The notes: generated from the letters alone by a model not told the origin. 64,000 nt of DNA from Duganella sp. Leaf126 (GCF_001423125.1 NZ_LMNW01000004.1:1439-65438), one strand, 5' to 3'; positions 1 through 8,669 are shown, numbered from the stretch's first letter. Translations and numbers: made by a program.

Positions 1-1
1 C

Positions 2-205
2 GGCCGCCGCAACTACCTGTTCGCCGGCGCCGACAGCGGCGGCGAACGCGCCGCTGCGATCTACTCGCTGATCGGCACGGCTAGGCTGAACGGTGTCGCC
101 GCCGAAGCCTGGCTGCGTCACGTGCTAACGCATATCGCCGATCATCCCGTGAACCGGGTTGATGATTTCTTGCCTTGGAACTGCAACCTGCCAGCAGCCC
201 TCTGA
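2..205 (+). CDS. IS66-family transposase, C-terminal fragment (5' end outside window)
   Basis: The frame is open from the window edge and gives 67 residues to a TGA. It carries the typical IS66 transposase tail: a [19 protein letters not shown] block, then [16 protein letters not shown] near the end. This matches the IS66 C-terminal extension that follows the DDE domain. Only the tail is visible, so activity cannot be judged. The coding end runs into a duplicated IS right end immediately downstream. Recognition rests on the conserved SGGERAA and LPWN motifs. Confidence 0.9.
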   Translation, partial: GRRNYLFAGADSGGERAAAIYSLIGTARLNGVAAEAWLRHVLTHIADHPVNRVDDFLPWNCNLPAAL

Positions 206-386
206 GATTACGCCGCTTCCCAGCGGTGTGACGCCATCATCGATCAAAACGCCCCTGCGCTCAATACGGCGCTGAGCGGGCGCTTACTGCCAGCAGCCCT
301 CTGAGATTACGCCGCTTCCCAGCGGTGTGACGCCATCATCGATCAAAACGCCCCTGCGCTCAATACGGCGCTGAGCGGGCGCTTAC
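188..386. repeat. Tandemly duplicated right end of the IS66 element (two 99-bp copies)
   Basis: Bases 188-286 are repeated at 287-385 with no difference that I can see, and base 386 begins a third unit. Each copy holds the last codons of the transposase (ending CTC TGA), the untranslated IS end, and a terminus GCGGGCGCTTAC. Read inward this is GTAAGCGCCCGC, the kind of GTAA-starting terminal inverted repeat expected for IS66. The outer terminus is at about 386 and the internal one at about 287. Confidence 0.9.
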
Positions 387-401
387 AGAAAATCGAAGCC
401 T

Positions 402-447
402 ATAGGGTTTGATGCCCCCGCAGCCTTCGAAAATGAGCAAACCCTAT
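402..447. repeat. 10-bp inverted repeat just outside the IS66 end
   Basis: ATAGGGTTTG at 402-411 is the exact reverse complement of CAAACCCTAT at 438-447, with a 26-base loop. It could be a terminator-like hairpin or part of an old insertion target. The rest of 387-598 shows no gene I can support. Confidence 0.5.
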
Positions 448-598
448 CCTGTGTAGGGTTCGACAAATTCGTGCCACCTTTTACATTTCCAAACGAGCCA
501 GCCGGCGTCAGCAACGGAATGCAGTGATGACTGAAGCGAACGTCGTGAAACTGTGCAACGATGAGCTAACACGGCAACGCATTCAGTCTGTCTTTGGC

Positions 599-1060
599 TC
601 AACTGTATCGACCCACCTTTTTCGCAAATTCGGCAGTAAACCAGTCCTTTGCAGCGGTTTTGGCCTGCATTATGAGGGGGTAGTAAGGACATTCTGGGTC
701 GGTGTACTCCTTTGCCAGCGCAGCAAGTCGGTCGGTTACTGCCTTGTCGTAGAAATTCACGTCGCCTTTCGCTGCCAGCGAGAGAAAATCGCCATTGACC
801 GAATCATCGGATTCTTGCGCATTTTCGGTCTCGGTGCTTACGGGCGCTACCTGCACTTCTGGCTTGTGTTTTTTTTCCTCGGCGATGCTTTCCGGTGGCT
901 CGCCTTCAATAAACAAATTGAACACTAGCTCGCTGTCCCATACACCATCTTCGGAAGACTGCACTGCGCTGTGGTCTCGTTCTTCTAGTTCACTCATCAA
1001 ATCATCCAATGTTGGGGCGATGTAAATACCAACGTTCTTGGACTGGCAAAAGCCATACAT
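599..1060 (-). CDS. Hypothetical acidic protein
   Basis: This 153-aa frame starts at ATG 1060. I do not recognise the family. The composition is protein-like: a hydrophobic start (MYGFCQSKNVGIYIAP), an acidic middle rich in Glu, Asp and Ser, and a Lys/Ala-rich tail. No signal peptide or membrane segment is visible. The frame stays open upstream of the ATG for 38 more codons to a TGA at about 1175-1177, and those codons also read like protein (IPEFHRWVGFELIRFDTLEP). There is no obvious ATG, GTG or TTG start there. It may therefore be the 3' part of a longer gene that lost its 5' end. It lies divergent from the retron, between it and the IS66 end. Confidence 0.45.
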   Translation of the reverse strand: MYGFCQSKNVGIYIAPTLDDLMSELEERDHSAVQSSEDGVWDSELVFNLFIEGEPPESIAEEKKHKPEVQVAPVSTETENAQESDDSVNGDFLSLAAKGDVNFYDKAVTDRLAALAKEYTDPECPYYPLIMQAKTAAKDWFTAEFAKKVGRYS

Positions 1061-1174
1061 CTCGGCCGGTTCCAGCGTGTCGAATCGAATCAGCTCGAAC
1101 CCAACCCAGCGATGGAATTCAGGGATAGGTAGCCCTTGAAATAGGTAAATGCGACGGGTAGCAGTTGAGCTGAC

Positions 1175-1757
1175 TCAATGCTACATCCAATCGGTGCTGG
1201 CTGCCAATGCTCGATTTGGTGGCAGCATAATGTAATGCGCAGTTACCTACTGCGCACTGGAAGGCGAGGCTGGATGGGCGAGCGAGATAAGGCGCGAAGC
1301 TTGTCAACAAGATGCCGGTCCGTACACGCCTTCAAACCCGACGTGGTCCGGTAGGCCCGAGGTTGATGGCGAGGCCATTACCTCATGTGTAGCCGCGCCT
1401 GATATGGCTATTGATGCGGTTTAGCGGGCAAAGCCGCCGAGCGGCGGAAAACAAAAGATTGCATTGAAAACGTTGGCCCAAATCGTTGTCAAAATCTGAG
1501 GTGTTCAACAAAGACGGGGCACCAAATGGACACCATGCGTCCAAACGGATGATGCTACGAGCTTCATTGCCGCGCGCTCGACGTGCGAGACTAAACGCCG
1601 CACAGAACGTGCTCAACAATCGCTGACCGTACAGGTGGCAACGGAGGTCTTCAGATTGAACGGGGAATGGCTGTGGCGTGCCTAATCGCCGCCCGCTCCA
1701 TTAGAACCTACGAAGATGCAACATACTGAATCTCCCGCTCATGTTCTCGCTATTTCC
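1175..1757. other. No recognisable gene
   Basis: Short frames exist on the minus strand at 1119-1310 and 1383-1619, but they have low-complexity or frame-shadow composition and no convincing ribosome site. I see no RNA gene or mobile element end here. The stretch is probably scarred intergenic DNA of the accessory region. Confidence 0.5.
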
Positions 1758-1773
1758 CACCCTATATAGGGTG
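1758..1773. repeat. 16-bp perfect palindrome
   Basis: CACCCTATATAGGGTG reads identically on both strands. It lies about 270 bp upstream of the retron promoter and is not tied to a gene I can name. It is a candidate binding site for a dimeric regulator, or part of a transposon or recombinase site. Confidence 0.6.
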
Positions 1774-1918
1774 TGTGGGGAAAACGGAAAATGACACCTC
1801 CCACAAAATCCTCAAACTAGAGCGTGCGGGAAACGGGAAGCGTCTGCACCCACTTGCTGCCGTTATTGGTAACGCTGCTCTGCGGCGGCCAACGATGTTA
1901 CGGGGCGAAACTTTCGGG

Positions 1919-1971
1919 AATTTTCTTACCCACATGCGCGTGCGTGCGCGTACGCGCGCGAACGGAAAATT
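1919..1971. repeat. Inverted repeat enclosing a 30-bp alternating purine-pyrimidine tract
   Basis: AATTTTC at 1919-1925 pairs with GAAAATT at 1965-1971. Between them, bases 1931-1960 alternate pyrimidine and purine without a break and are almost all CG, TG or CA steps. Such tracts readily adopt left-handed Z-DNA or hairpins. It sits upstream of the retron promoter, outside the inferred msr-msd RNA. Confidence 0.65.
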
Positions 1972-2029
1972 GCTAGCTTTAATCTGCCGTAGGGGAAAAC
2001 GGTTGGGCCAACGCGCGTGGCTTTTCCTG

Positions 2030-2058
2030 TTGCAAAGAGTCTTTTCCCATAGTATATT
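2030..2058 (+). promoter_or_regulatory. Sigma-70-type promoter of the retron
   Basis: TTGCAA at 2030-2035 and TATATT at 2053-2058 are separated by exactly 17 bp. Transcription would start near 2064-2066, exactly where the a1 repeat of the retron RNA begins. This agreement between promoter and RNA boundary supports both calls. Confidence 0.75.
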
Positions 2059-2063
2059 GCACT

Positions 2064-2193
2064 TGCTTGCGGATAGATTTTTTGCCATTGTTTCATGGCA
2101 TGTGAAATAAATGTTCCCGGGATATGCCCCTCGGTATCCCTCTGTATCGTCATCCGATAGTAGCGCGAGGTTGCGTAAGAGTATCCGCAAGCA
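2064..2193 (+). ncRNA. Retron msr-msd non-coding RNA
   Basis: The ends are a perfect 12-bp inverted repeat: a1 TGCTTGCGGATA at 2064-2075 and a2 TATCCGCAAGCA at 2182-2193, as in retron RNAs. Inside are three hairpins: TGCCAT/ATGGCA (2083-2088 with 2095-2100, loop TGTTTC), GGGATA/TATCCC (2119-2124 with 2135-2140) and TATCG/CGATA (2145-2149 with 2155-2159). The RNA is about 130 nt and ends 14 nt before the RT start codon. G2076, next to a1, is a possible branching guanosine, but this is a guess. The boundary between msr and msd cannot be set from sequence alone. The promoter start site coincides with a1. Confidence 0.8.
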
Positions 2194-2207
2194 TCTTCCT
2201 TATAATA

Positions 2208-3950
2208 ATGTCTTCTCTCCAAGCCCTTAAAGCAGCGTCCGCACGTCGAGACTTGGCTGATTTGCTCGGTGTAAAACCAGGTATGCTTACCTATGCAATT
2301 TACATCACACCAGAAGCCGACAGATATACTCGTTCAACTATACCCAAAAAACATGGCGGCGACCGTGAAATATGCGCTCCAAATAACGACCTTAAGTTGA
2401 TTCAGCGTCGACTTTCTACTTTGCTTCAAGATTGCCTCGATGAAATCAATGTTGCAAGAGGTCACAAAGAGGACAGGGTACGATTCGGAATTGCACACGG
2501 TTTTAAGCGCAACCACACGATTATGACGAATGGGCGCGCTCATATTACGCGGCGGTTCGTTTTTAACGCGGACTTACATGATTTCTTTGGAACCATAAAT
2601 TTTGGTCGCGTTAGAGGATTCTTTTTAAAGGATAAGAATTTTTCCCTTCAGCCGGAGGTCGCAACAACGATTGCCCAGATAGCGTGCTTTGAAAATAAGT
2701 TGCCTCAAGGCAGTCCGTGTTCGCCGATAATTTCTAATTTCTTGGCCCACCCGCTCGATATCCGTCTCGTCCGCCTCGCGGCGAAACACGGCGTCACTTA
2801 TACTCGGTATGCTGATGACCTAACATTTAGCACAAATAAACCTGCTTTTCCGGTCGAGATTGCCTCGCCTATTGACTCCCATGGATGGATTCCCGGGCCG
2901 GAACTGGAATGCGTCGTAACAGAAAGTGGGTTTAGTTTTAACCCTTCCAAAACTCGCCTGCAATATCGCGATTCGCGACAAGAGGTGACTGGACTCACGG
3001 TGAATCGTAAAGTCAATGTCCCTGCGACATATCGTTATACGGTCAGGGCGATGGTAAATACCCTCTTCAAAACGGGTTCATTTGAGTTTATTTACCGAAA
3101 AAGGGGCGATGACGGAAAGGTGACAAGCGAGAATCGGGAGCCAGGCACAATGCCGCAGCTGCTGGGAATGCTTTCATACATTGACCAAGTTGATTTATTC
3201 AACGAAAAACTTTGCAAGGACAATGACCGAGAGCCACAGCCAGTGGTTGGAAGAACTGCACTTTTCCGCCGTTTTCTCTACTTCGATACATTTTTTTCTG
3301 CGCAACGTCCTACTATTGTCTGCGAGGGAAAAACAGATAACGTTTATATGCGTTGCGCGATTAAGAGTTTGGCTGCCGCATACCCTCGGTTAATCGGCGG
3401 CGAAAAGCTGCTTGTTCGTTTTTTTAAGTACACAGAATCTAGGACTGGCCGGGTTATGGACCTGACCGGCGGCGTCGGAGGTATCTGCAATCTGCTCAAA
3501 AGCTACCATGAAGATTTGAAGTTCTATTTCAAAGCGCCAATTTCCAAATTTCCGGTTATCGTGCTGATTGATAATGATAGCGGGGCGCATAGCATTTACG
3601 AAGCAGTTGCGGGTATTACCAAAAAGAAAAAGCCTCAAGGCGTCGCAGATTTCATTTACGTAACGGGGAATGTCTACATTGTGCCAACGCCTTTTGGACC
3701 TGGTAAATCCTTCACAGCAATAGAGGATTTTTTTGACGCCAAGACGTTGGCTACCGAGCTAAACTCAAAGAAATTTAATCGGAAAAATAAGAAAGAAGAC
3801 TCGGAAGATTTTTACAGCAAAGCGGCGTTTGCTCGCGATGTAGTTGCCAAGGGCGCTAGTACTATCGATTTCGGCAATTTCAAGGTTATTCTAGATAGAA
3901 TTGAAAAGGTACTTGATGACTATGCGGTCCGACGAAAGACAATGACGTAA
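2208..3950 (+). CDS. Retron reverse transcriptase fused to a C-terminal TOPRIM domain
   Basis: The protein is 580 aa from ATG 2208. I chose this start because an upstream in-frame ATG at 2124 would begin inside the msr-msd RNA. The N-terminal two thirds is a retron-type RT: PQGSPCSP and an NxxxH variant (NFLAH) about residues 166-182, the catalytic YADD at 201-204, and the retron-specific VTG at about 260-262. The last third carries TOPRIM signatures: EGKTD at 373-377 and an IDND acidic motif near 464-467. By retron logic the RT makes msDNA from the adjacent RNA, and the RT, msDNA and effector form an anti-phage toxin-antitoxin-like unit. Here the effector would be the fused TOPRIM nuclease-like domain. 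From memory, RT-TOPRIM retrons are grouped as type I-C. The gene is lower in GC than its surroundings, suggesting transfer. Confidence 0.9.
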   Translation: MSSLQALKAASARRDLADLLGVKPGMLTYAIYITPEADRYTRSTIPKKHGGDREICAPNNDLKLIQRRLSTLLQDCLDEINVARGHKEDRVRFGIAHGFKRNHTIMTNGRAHITRRFVFNADLHDFFGTINFGRVRGFFLKDKNFSLQPEVATTIAQIACFENKLPQGSPCSPIISNFLAHPLDIRLVRLAAKHGVTYTRYADDLTFSTNKPAFPVEIASPIDSHGWIPGPELECVVTESGFSFNPSKTRLQYRDSRQEVTGLTVNRKVNVPATYRYTVRAMVNTLFKTGSFEFIYRKRGDDGKVTSENREPGTMPQLLGMLSYIDQVDLFNEKLCKDNDREPQPVVGRTALFRRFLYFDTFFSAQRPTIVCEGKTDNVYMRCAIKSLAAAYPRLIGGEKLLVRFFKYTESRTGRVMDLTGGVGGICNLLKSYHEDLKFYFKAPISKFPVIVLIDNDSGAHSIYEAVAGITKKKKPQGVADFIYVTGNVYIVPTPFGPGKSFTAIEDFFDAKTLATELNSKKFNRKNKKEDSEDFYSKAAFARDVVAKGASTIDFGNFKVILDRIEKVLDDYAVRRKTMT

Positions 3951-4132
3951 CTGCGTCTGGCGGGCCTAAGTAGCTTAAGGTGTTCCGGTAGGAGAAAGCG
4001 GAACCCTGAGTCGCAAGCAGATGCTGGTCTTTGTTACCGTCGCTCGTCAAAGATGTCAGGGCATTTCTTAGCCGCAACAACACAAGTCACTCGTTCCCGC
4101 CACCACGCGCTTCGAATTCTGGCGATGCTGTG

Positions 4133-7100
4133 TTATCCGACGGCATGCTGACGGATTTCCTCTAGCACCCGAACCATCTCGGTTACGCGAAGAGGCAAGA
4201 ATAACGCCTCCGGCCCGTGCTGACTGATATCGGTAAACGGAGATTCATACAGCCGTGCAGCATCCATAACGCCGTTCTCCGTCAGATATTGCACTATGAG
4301 GTCAATGAACTCCAATTGACTGGCGGTGACGTTGGTACCAACCACAAATTGGCTGAACGCCTGCTTGGCTGTCTCCCGGTCCAAGCCCACTAGCGAGCGG
4401 ATGAAGATTCCCAGACCATGGCTTTCTTTTGTGGCCTGCTGAATAACTTCGGACGAACCGCCAGCGTCCTCCAGCATGCGCCCCAGCTCTTCGAGGTCAG
4501 ATGGCGTCAATGGTTGGTTGCGGCGCAGCCGCTGCAAAGACAGGTGACTGTCATGCGCTCGCAGAAACTGCCGGGCCTTATCCTTGAATTTGACGAGATT
4601 CATACCTGTACTGACACCCGGCAGCGTGATGGTGGTCTCCGCGCCAAACTCGTCCTGAAAGTCAGTGTAGACGATGTTCTTCTTACCTTTTTCAATCAGC
4701 TTGACCAAAGCACGCAACTTCTTACGGGCGTTTTCAAGCATGGAGATGGTCACGTCTACCCACCAGTCCTCGCCAGCAATCGACTGAATCAACACCATGT
4801 GCTCCCGGATGGCAGGAATGGCCTCCTGCTCTTCGAGTGCGCTGGCAATAGCCTGCATACGCTCGCGCAAGACCGGATATTCAAGTCGAGCCTGCAAAAT
4901 CGCCAGTTGGGTACGCAATACCAACAAATCGAAACGCTTGGCCTCTTCATCGTTGTCCAGTAGGCTCGACGGCAGGGTAGCGACCCGCTGGTTTAGTTCT
5001 TCTAAACTGCCGCCGTCGAGCTTGTTCCAGGCTTCCATCTTGGTGAATTTCTCGACGTATTTTCGTTGAGGTCGCACCACGAAGTTGTCCACGTTCATTG
5101 CAGTGACCTGCTGGTTCAGCAAGCCGGTCAACTCGCCGCGCAACTGCGCATCGGTTAGCTGGTTGCCGTATGTGGAAACTGTCTCCGCAACCTTCGGCAC
5201 GTCGTCATTTCGGCTGTCGAGTTCGGAAATCAATTCGAGCCGAGCGCGGAACAGCAAGGTACTCAGCGGCACAGGAGCCTTGCCTGAATCGGGCGGCAAC
5301 TCTTGGCTGAAATACTCCAGGTTCTGGCAGTAGTCAAAGACGTTGAAAAACTGCTTGTGCTTTCCAGGCCCGTACAGATTGAGGCACAGGCGCGTTCCCC
5401 GTCCTATCATTTGCCAGAACTTGGTCTTAGACCGGATGATTTTGAAAAACACCAGATTGACCACTTCGGGCACGTCGATGCCGGTGTCGAGCATGTCCAC
5501 CGAGATGGCGATATGGGGCGCGTCCTCCTTCCGCGAGAATTCGTCAATCAGGCTCTGGGCGTACTCGGTCTTGTAGGTTACAACCCGGGCAAATTGCCCC
5601 TTGTAGTGCGGGTAATTGATATTGAAGCGCGCCGCAATAAAGTCGGCGTGAGCATTGCTCTTGGCGAAAATGATGGTCTTGCCCAAGCGGTCGCCCCCGG
5701 CCACCTTCTCGCCGTTGGTCATCAGGTGTTCGAGCACCTTGTCCACGGTGTCGATATTGAAAAGCCACTTGTTCAGCGCTGCTGAGTCGACCGCGTCAGG
5801 CACATTGCCATCCTCGTCCCACTCCAGCGCGTCCCACTGCTCTTTTTCTTCATCCGACAATTCAATGTACTTGATGCCTTCCCGCTGGAATTTGAGCGGT
5901 ACGGAAACGCCCCTGGGCGGAACCAGATAGCCTTCCGAGACCGCCTCGTCCAGGCCATACACATCGGTCGGAACACCACTCTCCAGGTCGAACAGCCCGT
6001 AGGTATTGTGGTCAATTTCGTCTTTTGGCGTAGCCGTTAATCCAACCAGCATTGCATCGAAATAGCCAAAAATCGCGCGATATTTCTGGTAAACAGACCT
6101 ATGGGCTTCGTCGATGATGATAAGGTCGAAATGGCCCACGCCGAAGCGACGCTGGCCATCGGCAGCATCATCAATCAGCCCCATCATGGTTGGGTAGGTG
6201 GAGACGTACACCCGGCCTTCGGTATTTTTCTCGGACACCAGATTCACGGGTGCAGAATCAGGCAAGTGTTTCTTGAATTCCCCCACCGCCTGTTTGACAA
6301 GCGCCACACGGTCGGCCAGGAACAGGATGCGCTTCGCCCAGTTACACCGCATCAGCAAGTCAGCCAGCGCGATAACTGTGCGTGTCTTGCCGCTGCCGGT
6401 CGCCATGACCAACAAGGCCTTGCGCTGGTTTTCTACCTCGAACGTTTCCCCTATCCGGCGTACCGCACGATGTTGGTAGTAGCGCTCGATAATGCCGTCA
6501 TTGATGACGCCTTCGGCCAGCTTCTTGCGACTGGTGCGCCGCTGAATCAATAGTTCCAGTTCGGGCTTCTTGAAAAAGCCTTGCACCGGGCGCGGCGGGT
6601 AACTGGCATCGTCCCACATCCAGTGCTCATAGCCGTTGGAATAGAAGATGATGGGACGTTGGCCGTATTGCGCTTGCAAGCAATCGGCATAAAGCTTGGC
6701 CTGTTGTTGGCCCACCATGGCATCCTTGCGGGTTCGCTTGGCTTCCACCAGCGCCAGCGGTTTTCCGTCGTCACCCCACAGTACATAGTCCACGAAACCG
6801 ATGCCCTGATTGTTGGGCATGCCGGTGACTTCTATCTCGAAATTCTTGGCATCGACTTGCCAACCTGCCTCCTTCAGAAGCAGGTCGATGAAGTAGTCCC
6901 GTGTTTCGGCTTCCGAATAATCATGCGTGTCAGGCTGGGCCGCGTTGACCTTTTTGGCAGCGGCGACCTCCTCGCGTAACGCCTTCAGCTCATCGTCCAG
7001 CGCCGCCTTATCCGAAAGCAGCAGAGACAGTTTCTCGTCGCGCTCCCGCAACTGAATTTCAAGTTTCTGGAGTTGCTCAATCGACTGCGCGGGAGCGACC

Positions 7101-7549
7101 GATTTCGCCGGTGACTGCGGGGCCTGCGGCATTAAGGAAGGGTCGAAGCGCAGACAAGGGTCGGGACGGTTGCGCTGCCCATAGGTGCGCGCCAGCCAGT
7201 AGCAAATATGGAAAAGTTCGCGTGTCGTAACTAGGGAGTCGTTGCGCGAGATAAGCCGCGTGCTGTGCACCGCCTGGTTACCCACGTCTTTAACCAGCTT
7301 TGCCTTGGTGAAAATGGCGTCGCCCACAGCAGTCTTAAAGCTGGGTTCGTGAATCAGCGCGCTTAGATGGTCCTGGTATGGCAGTCGCAAGGACTTGTCA
7401 TGTTTATAGAGCCAGTCCACCGCAAGTTCGAGCGTACGCCTGGCATAGAAGCAGGACGTGCGTGCGTCCGTGTTCGCCATTTCCTCGGCCTTGGTGGCCG
7501 AACCGTATAGGGAAGACCACTCAGACTGAAGGAAGACGAAATTACTCAT
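4133..7549 (-). CDS. hsdR: Type I restriction endonuclease subunit R (translocase/nuclease)
   Basis: HsdR drives ATP-dependent DNA translocation and cleavage in the HsdR2M2S complex. From ATG 7549 it is 1138 aa. An N-terminal DUF4145-like region (about 1-130) and a heptad-like coiled coil (about 155-210) precede the PD-(D/E)xK nuclease, with D254, E269 and K271 in FVDY and LVEAKR. Superfamily 2 helicase motifs follow: Walker A TGSGKT at 384-389, DEAH at 480-483 and GLTATP soon after. The ATG lies one base after the hsdS stop, with GAGGTG 9 nt upstream. An in-frame ATG at 7600 would sit inside hsdS and lacks that support. It is the last gene of hsdM-hsdS-hsdR and converges on the retron. Confidence 0.95.
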   Translation of the reverse strand: MSNFVFLQSEWSSLYGSATKAEEMANTDARTSCFYARRTLELAVDWLYKHDKSLRLPYQDHLSALIHEPSFKTAVGDAIFTKAKLVKDVGNQAVHSTRLISRNDSLVTTRELFHICYWLARTYGQRNRPDPCLRFDPSLMPQAPQSPAKSVAPAQSIEQLQKLEIQLRERDEKLSLLLSDKAALDDELKALREEVAAAKKVNAAQPDTHDYSEAETRDYFIDLLLKEAGWQVDAKNFEIEVTGMPNNQGIGFVDYVLWGDDGKPLALVEAKRTRKDAMVGQQQAKLYADCLQAQYGQRPIIFYSNGYEHWMWDDASYPPRPVQGFFKKPELELLIQRRTSRKKLAEGVINDGIIERYYQHRAVRRIGETFEVENQRKALLVMATGSGKTRTVIALADLLMRCNWAKRILFLADRVALVKQAVGEFKKHLPDSAPVNLVSEKNTEGRVYVSTYPTMMGLIDDAADGQRRFGVGHFDLIIIDEAHRSVYQKYRAIFGYFDAMLVGLTATPKDEIDHNTYGLFDLESGVPTDVYGLDEAVSEGYLVPPRGVSVPLKFQREGIKYIELSDEEKEQWDALEWDEDGNVPDAVDSAALNKWLFNIDTVDKVLEHLMTNGEKVAGGDRLGKTIIFAKSNAHADFIAARFNINYPHYKGQFARVVTYKTEYAQSLIDEFSRKEDAPHIAISVDMLDTGIDVPEVVNLVFFKIIRSKTKFWQMIGRGTRLCLNLYGPGKHKQFFNVFDYCQNLEYFSQELPPDSGKAPVPLSTLLFRARLELISELDSRNDDVPKVAETVSTYGNQLTDAQLRGELTGLLNQQVTAMNVDNFVVRPQRKYVEKFTKMEAWNKLDGGSLEELNQRVATLPSSLLDNDEEAKRFDLLVLRTQLAILQARLEYPVLRERMQAIASALEEQEAIPAIREHMVLIQSIAGEDWWVDVTISMLENARKKLRALVKLIEKGKKNIVYTDFQDEFGAETTITLPGVSTGMNLVKFKDKARQFLRAHDSHLSLQRLRRNQPLTPSDLEELGRMLEDAGGSSEVIQQATKESHGLGIFIRSLVGLDRETAKQAFSQFVVGTNVTASQLEFIDLIVQYLTENGVMDAARLYESPFTDISQHGPEALFLPLRVTEMVRVLEEIRQHAVG

Positions 7550-7550
7550 T

Positions 7551-8669
7551 TTATAATTCACCTCGGAAAGCGCGATATTGGAGGGCACTGAAAAGGGCAT
7601 CCAATTCAGTTTGGGCGGCGCGATGCTGTGTTCTTAGTATTTCTATCGAATGAACTAATGATGTGAACGCCTTTTGAAGGTTCTCGGGAGGTTGCAGCAC
7701 GCGGATTTCCCTCAAGCCCGCAGCGTCCAGCCGTTTAGTACCATGTCCAGCTTCCGAAACTTGCTTCAGTACAAACTCTGATTGGGCGCGGAGGCAAGCC
7801 GCTAAGTACTGTGCGTCTAGCGGCTTCTTAGGCAAGAGTGCTTTCAAGTCCTGATTAATCGTTGCCGGGATTCTTAACACCGAGACAGGAAATGTATGAG
7901 CCAAAATCATTCCCCGAACACAAATTGTGACTGTGTTTGCTGGGAGTAATTTCAAGCTCGTAGTTTCTGGAACGGACTCTGCAATGTGGTCCTGTGAATC
8001 AAATAGGTCGTTTTTTTTCAAGTCTTTCGCACTGAACCACGGCAACTTACCCAGCCACAACTCAGTGAGCGCCTTGGACGGCGTACCACCACTGTAGCAA
8101 TGACAAATGTCGGTCAAAGACACCACTGGCCATCCTTTTGGATTGGTAACTGGGTCGCCAAACATCTCCAGGAAAATCGACTGCGACAAACTGTCCAGTT
8201 GCGCCAAGGCTTCCCTGCGTTTGCCTCGTAGCGCATCGGCTTTGTCCAAGATGGCTGAGATGCGTCGTTGTTCTTCGGGCGAGGGGAAACGAATCTTCAA
8301 TGGAGCTAAAGACTGACGTGTAATTTGGGGCTGTGCCGCGCCAGTTATCACAGCGGTCAGGTTCAAACCGCCTTTAAATAGGTGTTTAAGATAGTCAAGT
8401 TCTACCGACGGCCCCCTTGGTTTGACGACCATTGCGTTTCCGTTAATCCAAGAGTTCGGCTGGGAAATATTTACCGAGCCGCACGTTGCTCCCCGACAGG
8501 TAACGAGAAGCTGAGGCTCCGCATGGTTAAATTTATTAAACCGCCCAATCACTCCATTTGCGCCATAAACGGCGTACTCGCCGCCATCCACCAAGTCGGC
8601 TGATGAAATGGTCTTTGGTTGGTAAAGCTCGCAGACATCGCCAAGCGTCGTTTCTTGCCAATGCATCAT
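7551..8669 (-). CDS. hsdS: Type I restriction-modification specificity subunit S
   Basis: The 372-aa protein selects the bipartite DNA target of the type I complex. It shows two repeated halves, each a target-recognition domain followed by a helical spacer. The first half begins WQETTLGDVCELYQPKTIS and ends in a helix near residues 125-165 (PSPEEQRRISAILDKADALR). The second half begins at about residue 178 (NPKGWPVVSLTDICHCYSGG) and ends in a C-terminal helix. Its ATG overlaps the hsdM TGA in an ATGA arrangement, implying translational coupling. The recognition sequence cannot be predicted from inspection, because these domains are highly variable. Confidence 0.93.
   Translation of the reverse strand: MMHWQETTLGDVCELYQPKTISSADLVDGGEYAVYGANGVIGRFNKFNHAEPQLLVTCRGATCGSVNISQPNSWINGNAMVVKPRGPSVELDYLKHLFKGGLNLTAVITGAAQPQITRQSLAPLKIRFPSPEEQRRISAILDKADALRGKRREALAQLDSLSQSIFLEMFGDPVTNPKGWPVVSLTDICHCYSGGTPSKALTELWLGKLPWFSAKDLKKNDLFDSQDHIAESVPETTSLKLLPANTVTICVRGMILAHTFPVSVLRIPATINQDLKALLPKKPLDAQYLAACLRAQSEFVLKQVSEAGHGTKRLDAAGLREIRVLQPPENLQKAFTSLVHSIEILRTQHRAAQTELDALFSALQYRAFRGEL

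Noticed and set aside
402..447. Target-site duplication of the IS66 element
   Set aside because: The left end of the element is outside the window, so a duplication cannot be established; the inverted repeat here is reported only as such.
524..928. 134-codon plus-strand ORF opposite the acidic hypothetical gene
   Set aside because: It is Phe/Trp/Gly-rich with no ribosome site. The opposite strand has the more protein-like composition.
2124..2207. Longer retron RT start at 2124
   Set aside because: The added 28 codons lie inside the msr-msd RNA and include its hairpins and a2 repeat. ATG 2208 lies directly after a2.
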